Source of the DNA: a virus
DNA length: 25,256 nucleotides
Strand: one strand, 5' to 3'
Virus record (IMG/VR): IMGVR_UViG_3300041809_001779
Span: 1 to 25,256 of that record
Every line of letters starts with the position of its first letter. Positions within the stretch are counted from its first letter, which is position 1. Shown here piece after piece: positions 21,152 to 25,256 of the stretch. The notes beneath the pieces were generated by a model. The model was not told the DNA's origin, searched no databases, and worked only from the letters and a program-made list of their open reading frames with translations. The position numbers and the translations under genes were made by a program.

Positions 21152-22570
21152 TCATTGATAGCCTTGCGATCCTTGGTATGCCGACTCATCGCTCGGTGCA
21201 CGCATGCCCAGCTCGCACGGCGCGCCCTGCGCGGCTAGCAGCGCTAACGCCACAGCCCAGAACTCGTCAGCATGGCCCGCATCAGTGCGCTCCGCGTCGA
21301 AGCGGAAGTGGCCGGCTGTGGTGGCAAACTTCTTCACCGCGTGGATCGCGCCCTGGACATTCTTGTCGTCGGGGATGGTGATGGTGCCTTCCTCGAAGAC
21401 CCGCCGCGTGCGCACAGCCAGATCCTCCTTCACCTGCATGGTGAAGGTAATCGGCTCGACTCGTACACCGTACTTCTCCTGGAGCTCCTCACCCAGCTGT
21501 GCCCCGATGCCGGTGGCGTCTTGACAGTGGCGAGCAACGCGCAGCCCGTCGATCATCTGGCGCGCTACAACTTTCTGCTCCTTGAACTTTCGATTGCGCA
21601 TGCGAACGATGAAGGGCGTGATGTGCTGCCCGAGTGATGAGAAGACAAACAGCGGCCAGTTGACGGTGAGATCCCGTTTGCGCCCCACATCCCCACCCAT
21701 GAATGCACGGGCGCCTCTGGGGCACGGATGCCGCCGGATAGCATCAGCGACCTTGTCACGGGCCTCATCCAACGGCATCTTGGGATCGATGTCGATGACT
21801 TCGGCATCGACCGAGACCACGCGCAGGATGTTCTCCAGGGCGATCCAGCTTTGAGCGTCGCTCAGGAACTTGCAAAGATATTCCTGGTCGCGCGTGTCCG
21901 GGTCATCGATGCCAGCAAGCAGCTTCTCCACATCGAGGAGGGTGCCGTCGACGTTGCACAGCCCTTCGCGCACCGCCTGGTAGATATCGCACCAGTGCCC
22001 AGACCACTCCCCAACCCTCACCGGCTGCACTGGAGGAGCGATGCCGTCAGCGAGTCCCAGCTTCTTGGCGAGCTTGTAGAAGTCTCCACTCTCACCGAAC
22101 GGGGTGGAGATGACTGCAAGATCGAAGCCGCGGGTGGTACGGCCGTACGCGGCCGCGAAGACGGCCTTCGAATCCTTGTGGAACGCAAATTCATCGAGCG
22201 TGATGTCGCAGGTGTAGCCGCGAGCGGTGTCGGGATTTGAAGAGAGCGCGATGATGCGGGAGCGGTTGGGGAACTCGATGGTGTGCTGCAGCATCGAGGT
22301 GTTCTGAAACGATTCGTTCTCGATCAGCTGCGCCACCGCGCCGATCGCCTGACAGTGATCTTTACACTTGCGCGCGAACTCCAGCGACTGGCGCTCTGAG
22401 CGGGACAACACCGCACGCATGCTGTTGTCACGCTCCAGACAACGCAGCACGTCGGCATAGGACTCGGTGAAGGAGAAGCCGATCTGCGTGGACTTGACCG
22501 CGAGCTTTAGGCGGTTGTGATCTTCCACCCAGCGCTTCTGATATTCGAAGAGGATCTGATCATGCGCCAT
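21152..22570 (-). CDS. terL: Terminase large subunit, Mu gp28-like
   Basis: This 472-residue protein is the DNA-packaging motor. Residues 26-33 (KSTQIGFS) form a deviant Walker A like that of Mu gp28, which has KSRQIG. DITLDEFAF at 122-130 is Walker B with its catalytic glutamate. STPFGE at 155-160 is the coupling motif. The nuclease domain shows GGDVGRKRD (D294), DATGIG (D351) and GHADEFWAVALA (D434), the usual acidic triad. The start overlaps the preceding gene by 11 nt, with GAAGGTG upstream. Mu-type terminases pack by a headful mechanism, so terminal redundancy or host-flanked ends would be expected; the packaging mode itself is inferred. Confidence 0.92.
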   Translation of the reverse strand: MAHDQILFEYQKRWVEDHNRLKLAVKSTQIGFSFTESYADVLRCLERDNSMRAVLSRSERQSLEFARKCKDHCQAIGAVAQLIENESFQNTSMLQHTIEFPNRSRIIALSSNPDTARGYTCDITLDEFAFHKDSKAVFAAAYGRTTRGFDLAVISTPFGESGDFYKLAKKLGLADGIAPPVQPVRVGEWSGHWCDIYQAVREGLCNVDGTLLDVEKLLAGIDDPDTRDQEYLCKFLSDAQSWIALENILRVVSVDAEVIDIDPKMPLDEARDKVADAIRRHPCPRGARAFMGGDVGRKRDLTVNWPLFVFSSLGQHITPFIVRMRNRKFKEQKVVARQMIDGLRVARHCQDATGIGAQLGEELQEKYGVRVEPITFTMQVKEDLAVRTRRVFEEGTITIPDDKNVQGAIHAVKKFATTAGHFRFDAERTDAGHADEFWAVALALLAAQGAPCELGMRAPSDESAYQGSQGYQ

Positions 22571-23264
22571 AGATCTGCCGCACCTTCGCAGCCAGCGCCT
22601 TCAGATCGGGGGTCTTGCCTTTATCAGCGGCTGCTTCCATCTGGCCGGCAAGAGCGGAGGATTTCTTCTGCAACATGTCCAGCTTGCGCTCTAGCAGTTC
22701 GAGTCGGCCCTCATCCACCTTGACCTTGCGTTCCTTGATGGCGTTGGCCTTCACGCCGTTCATCACATCGCGCAGAACCAGCAGTGCCTTTGCCGCGACG
22801 ACGCGGCCTTTCTTATCGTTGCTCTCCTGGAGCATCACGAAGACGGCATCGCGAACGGCATTGGTCACAGCCTCGTCAGCCTTCTCGATTCCTGCGTCGG
22901 CAAAGACCTTCGCGAAATCGCGGGCCAACTGCATGCGCTCCGAAACCTCACGCCGCACCTGCAGCACCCGCAGGCTGTACCAGCGATGCAGATTGGAATG
23001 CGGCAGGTGCAGATCTGGGAACTTCTCCAGCACGGGCCGGGGCATCGCATCCCAGTTCACAAAGCCAGCACTGCCGATCCTTGCTTCCCACTTCTCGCCG
23101 TAAGGCAGAGAGGAGAGTCGCTCGATCTCTTCCCAGCTGAGGTTGTGATCAGACCGCAGCCGCTTAATGGCTTCCAGCACCTCCATCGGCAGCAGGTCAA
23201 TGGAAAGCGGGAGCAGTGTCTTGCGCGGCTCGCGAGCCCTCGGGCGTTTGCTTGCTTTCGCCAT
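22560..23264 (-). CDS. Mu gp27/DUF3486-like protein, candidate small terminase
   Basis: The gene starts at ATG 23264, overlapping the upstream stop as TGATG; the longer open frame to 23474 runs through the neighbouring gene and gives unnatural protein. The 234-residue product opens with a Lys/Arg-rich segment and then LPLSIDLLPMEVLEAIKRLRSDHNLSWEEIERLSS, the DUF3486 pattern with a helix-turn-helix-like DNA-recognition part. HLPHSNLHRWYSLRV is the second hallmark. The remainder is helical, with a long coiled coil near 175-220. It sits directly before the large terminase, the place of a DNA-recognising small subunit. That role is supported by position and family use. Confidence 0.85.
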   Translation of the reverse strand: MAKASKRPRAREPRKTLLPLSIDLLPMEVLEAIKRLRSDHNLSWEEIERLSSLPYGEKWEARIGSAGFVNWDAMPRPVLEKFPDLHLPHSNLHRWYSLRVLQVRREVSERMQLARDFAKVFADAGIEKADEAVTNAVRDAVFVMLQESNDKKGRVVAAKALLVLRDVMNGVKANAIKERKVKVDEGRLELLERKLDMLQKKSSALAGQMEAAADKGKTPDLKALAAKVRQIYGA

Positions 23265-23581
23265 CAGGGAACCAGGACCAGTGGATCTTCCTTGTAGCCC
23301 TCGACCAGACGTCGCCCTTCGCTGGTGATCATGATCCCTTCCAGGCGTGTCTTGCCGGAGACCCGATTGAAATTCTCGGTAAAGTTTAGGTAGCCGGCGC
23401 CCTTGAGCTCCTGCACCAGCGTGATCACGTAGTCCTGCCCGACGTGGTATCCCATGTCCATCAACAGCGCCCACAGCGACAGATCATCCATGGGCGGGAG
23501 CTGGCTGTGATGGTTATCGCGGATGAACTGCAGGATCATCCCGCGATGACGGCGCAACAGGATGGTGTTTTCTTTGGCCAT
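23264..23581 (-). CDS. Mu gp26-like winged-helix protein
   Basis: The 105-residue product matches the small family placed between gp25 and gp27 in Mu-like phages. It has an N-terminal RRHRGMILQFI helix, then LSLWALLMDMGYHVGQDYVITLVQELKGAGYL, typical of a winged helix with recognition helix, and finally GIMITSEGRRLVEG, the wing. DNA binding is plausible, in packaging or late gene control, but the exact role is not established. The ATG lies 3 nt past the previous stop and its ribosome site is weak, so translation is probably coupled. Confidence 0.8.
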   Translation of the reverse strand: MAKENTILLRRHRGMILQFIRDNHHSQLPPMDDLSLWALLMDMGYHVGQDYVITLVQELKGAGYLNFTENFNRVSGKTRLEGIMITSEGRRLVEGYKEDPLVLVP

Positions 23582-23584
23582 GTC

Positions 23585-24016
23585 TCAACCCGTCTTCGCG
23601 TTCGCGATAGAGCTCTCGATCCGCTTCAGCGTCTCGGCCTGCTCGCGCAGGATTTCGAAGTTGCGCTCTCCCTGCTGCGCAGCAAACTGACAGAGGCGGC
23701 GCATCTCTTCAAACTGCCGATCATCCTTCTCCGCAATCTGCGCCACGGCCGTAGAGAGGACCTGCATGCTGTCTGCCAGCCGGCCCACGTTGGTCACCCC
23801 CACCTTCACCAGATCCCAGAGCAGCACCAGGGCGACGATCGTTACCAGAAAGGAGGGGCCGAACTGCCGCAACAGTGCAAACGATTGGTCTGGGTTCTTC
23901 TGCACCAGCTCGTAAAGATAGAAGGCGAGCGAAGCTGTCAGCGTTCCGCCCAACAGCAACTTGCGGAAGAGCCCCTCACCCATGCCGAGAACCGGAGTGC
24001 GCGCTGGATCAGTCAT
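23585..24016 (-). CDS. Two-helix membrane protein with coiled coil (DUF2730/gp25-like or holin-like)
   Basis: I take ATG 24016 as the start (143 residues), with GGTGG about 11 nt upstream; a GTG at 24031 adds five residues but has no ribosome site and overlaps a hairpin. Residues about 18-38 (LLLGGTLTASLAFYLYELV) and 54-74 (SFLVTIVALVLLWDLVKVGV) are strong membrane helices. Residues about 80-140 are a coiled coil (QVLSTAVAQIAEKDDRQFEEMRRL...). Mu-like phages have DUF2730 membrane/coiled-coil proteins at this place. The neighbouring endolysin also makes a holin possible. I cannot decide between them from sequence alone. Confidence 0.75.
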   Translation of the reverse strand: MTDPARTPVLGMGEGLFRKLLLGGTLTASLAFYLYELVQKNPDQSFALLRQFGPSFLVTIVALVLLWDLVKVGVTNVGRLADSMQVLSTAVAQIAEKDDRQFEEMRRLCQFAAQQGERNFEILREQAETLKRIESSIANAKTG

Positions 24017-24021
24017 AAAGT

Positions 24022-24075
24022 TGCCGGCCACCAGTTTTCACTGGCCGGGGCGCCCACCGGATTCAAAGGCGCCCC
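24022..24075 (-). promoter_or_regulatory. Two adjacent hairpins before the membrane gene
   Basis: One stem (24046-24076) has perfect 9-bp arms CGGGGCGCC and GGCGCCCCG around a 13-nt loop. The next, on the minus strand, is CCAGT-GAAA-ACTGG with a GNRA tetraloop and flanking CCGG pairing, reaching 24024-24046. Neither has a T-run. They cover the region where the ribosome would load for the membrane gene, so they may limit its expression, as is common for holin-type genes. Confidence 0.5.
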
Positions 24076-24129
24076 GACACAATGGCTCTGGCGATTCTCC
24101 GCGACCTCCTTTCCTCACCGATTCGTAAA

Positions 24130-24762
24130 TCAGAGACCGAAGCGGTTGGCCAGTTGATCGAGCTGCACCACGCTGTAGCCGTATTCGCGCGCCACGCGGT
24201 CTTGCGTGTCCTGCGGAATATAGGGCTGCACTTTGCGCCACTGCTCGATTGCCGGCCGCGTAGCTGCATCGCTGATGAAGACCGACAGGCCGATCACTGC
24301 GGCATTCAGGATCGCAACAGCCCAACCAACCTTGTTGGCGATCGCCTGCGCAGAGGTGACGGTCTTAGCGATTCCATTCAGTATGAGGAACTGCGGCGTC
24401 AGATCGGCCGAGAAGGCCGACACCGCATTCGACAGTGCTACCAACTCTGTTTGGCCCGCAGCCTTAGCGGCGTTATAGGCCGTCAGGGCGTCTGTTGTTG
24501 CCTTGCCATCCGTGCCGACCAGCTGCGAGATCTTGTTCAGGACGGCGACCACGTCCGCAGGCGCGCCAGGATTGTTCTGGCTCAGACCGCTGAGCGTGGA
24601 GAGCAGAGTGGGCAGGTTCTTGTCCAGTGTCGCGATCTTCGAGGCCAGGGTGCAGCTGTTGCATCCCGTCTCGACGGTGGTGAAGACGCCCAGCGACATC
24701 ACCATCAGCATGGACAGCGTGACAGACCATGCCTTCGTCAGTGGACTTCGTTTCAGGGTCAT
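24130..24762 (-). CDS. Secreted or membrane-anchored protein, possible lysis component
   Basis: The 210-residue product begins with a basic segment and a hydrophobic stretch (AWSVTLSMLMVMSLGVFTTV, residues 11-30), then ETGCNSC. C34 could be lipid-modified, but -3 is Glu, a poor lipobox, so a plain signal peptide or signal anchor is as likely. Residues 45-140 are helical and polar. Residues 145-164 (KVGWAVAILNAAVIGLSVFIS region) are a second membrane helix. The end is charged and helical. It is near the endolysin gene and may act in host envelope disruption, for instance as a spanin- or holin-like partner; that is inference. AAGGAG stands 8-9 nt before the ATG. Confidence 0.7.
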   Translation of the reverse strand: MTLKRSPLTKAWSVTLSMLMVMSLGVFTTVETGCNSCTLASKIATLDKNLPTLLSTLSGLSQNNPGAPADVVAVLNKISQLVGTDGKATTDALTAYNAAKAAGQTELVALSNAVSAFSADLTPQFLILNGIAKTVTSAQAIANKVGWAVAILNAAVIGLSVFISDAATRPAIEQWRKVQPYIPQDTQDRVAREYGYSVVQLDQLANRFGL

Positions 24763-24827
24763 CGAATTTCTCCTTATTGAATTGTTTAGGGCCGTGTCTG
24801 TTTGGGTTGTCTTTTAGCCGCGCCGCC

Positions 24828-25103
24828 CTACGAGGACGGAGCTTGCACCGGAGAAGGAGCCTTCAGCGCGGTCACCGCCATCACTGCCATGGCAGTGAAT
24901 GCCTTGAATGCTTCCGCGTCATTCGGATCGATGCTCTGGGCTACGTCGGAGAGCTGCACCAGCGCCTGCGCTGCCAGCTGCGTCCTGGTTTCCGTGGAGG
25001 CGTCGGCCTTATCCTTCTCGATGTCGGCGACGATCTGTGGGGCTTGCTTCACTAGCTTCAGCCCCAGCTCCTCGGCAAATGCTTTCACTTTGGTCGGGTC
25101 CAT
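24828..25103 (-). CDS. Small helical protein, 91 residues
   Basis: The product starts MDPTKVKAFAEELGLKLVKQ and consists of amphipathic helices rich in Ala, Lys and Asp, with FTAMAVMAVTALKAP near the end. I recognise no family. It lies between the endolysin and a membrane protein in what looks like the lysis region. AAAGGAG stands about 7 nt before the ATG. A role as a lysis regulator or a packaging accessory is open. Confidence 0.68.
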   Translation of the reverse strand: MDPTKVKAFAEELGLKLVKQAPQIVADIEKDKADASTETRTQLAAQALVQLSDVAQSIDPNDAEAFKAFTAMAVMAVTALKAPSPVQAPSS

Positions 25104-25118
25104 AAACTTCTCCTTTAT

Positions 25119-25256
25119 TTATGCTGCCTTCTTGGCTTTGGCCGGTTCGTTCGGCGGCGATGGTGGCGCATCGTATTGCCGGAGGTGGAATTGATCCACT
25201 AGGTCGATCAGCTTGTCGGCGTAAGCGGGGTCCTTAGAGTAGCCGCACTGCTGCAG
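25119..25256 (-). CDS. C-terminal end of a glucosaminidase-type endolysin (partial)
   Basis: The last 138 bases encode 45 residues and a TAA in one frame that runs off the window edge. The stretch reads LQQCGYSKDPAYADKLIDLV, very close to the terminal helix of FlgJ-type (GH73) N-acetylglucosaminidases, where a C/A-G-Y-A-x-D-P-x-Y-A-x-K-L-x-x-L/I-I pattern is standard. A Pro/Lys-rich tail follows (PPSPPNEPAKAKKAA). This enzyme would cut the glycan strands of host peptidoglycan at lysis. The catalytic glutamate lies outside the window, so activity cannot be judged. It is 15 nt ahead of the next gene's start. Confidence 0.8.
   Translation of the reverse strand: MQQCGYSKDPAYADKLIDLVDQFHLRQYDAPPSPPNEPAKAKKAA

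Noticed and set aside
23265-23474. 70-codon upstream extension of the gp27-like gene
   Set aside because: It overlaps the gp26-like gene and gives Arg/Gly-rich sequence; the internal ATG with a TGATG joint matches the family start.
24038-24325. 95-codon minus-strand frame overlapping the 210-residue gene
   Set aside because: Arg/Ser/Gly-rich shadow frame; the overlapping gene has signal and membrane segments and a good ribosome site.
1-25256. CRISPR array, tRNA, insertion sequence or retron
   Set aside because: I found no regularly spaced repeats beyond the two 11-mers and the hub gene repeats, no cloverleaf and no transposase or reverse transcriptase motif.

Overview
The window is part of one phage or prophage genome. 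All recognisable genes lie on the minus strand and read right to left as a single tightly packed late (structural) block, with TGATG, TAATG or ATGA start/stop overlaps at many joints. There are no rRNA, tRNA, host housekeeping or transposase genes here. The sequence is GC-rich. No host marker is present; the style would fit a GC-rich soil bacterium such as an Acidobacteriota member, but that is a weak guess. The DNA-packaging and head genes follow the phage Mu late order, so the element is best described as a Mu-like (possibly transposable) phage or a close mosaic relative.

Layout in transcription order (right to left). (1) 25256-23585: the end of a glucosaminidase-type endolysin, a small helical protein, a secreted or anchored membrane protein, and a two-helix membrane protein with a coiled coil; together a plausible lysis cassette. 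(2) 23581-18725: Mu gp26-like winged-helix protein, gp27/DUF3486-like (candidate small terminase), gp28-like large terminase, gp29/DUF935 portal and gp30/F-like head morphogenesis protein. (3) 18640-15289: protease with C-terminal scaffold and a strong internal start for free scaffold, a DUF2190-like decoration protein with an odd hydrophobic N-terminus, and the HK97-fold major capsid protein. The gaps around these genes hold strong hairpins. (4) 15175-12941: a small protein, DUF1320/gp36, gpG-like virion morphogenesis, a 34-codon basic microprotein, gp37-like and an Ala/Pro-rich protein; these are connector and tail-completion genes. (5) 12941-10379: tail tube, a small Acb2/Tad1-family gene set between two inverted repeats, and two genes in the tail-assembly-chaperone position, one with a zinc ribbon. 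(6) 10379-135: a 1230-residue tape measure, then distal tail, hub and tip genes: a two-domain distal tail protein, two small proteins, an adhesin-like beta protein, a gpL-like hub with 17-residue repeats, a J-like tip with a carbohydrate-binding-type insert, and a beta-propeller-like protein. No tail sheath gene is seen, so the tail is probably non-contractile (siphovirus-like) even though the head is Mu-like.

The most interesting locus is the 68-codon gene at 11670-11876. It resembles the Acb2/Tad1 cyclic-nucleotide sponges that phages use against CBASS and Thoeris immunity. It sits in the tail operon, with a perfect AT-rich inverted repeat just before it and a perfect GC-rich hairpin just after it, like a self-contained accessory cassette. 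Other notable points are the nested scaffold start, the series of strong intercistronic hairpins around the capsid genes, the displaced gpG gene, the 34-codon microgene, and an 11-bp direct repeat with 23-bp spacing at the left edge.
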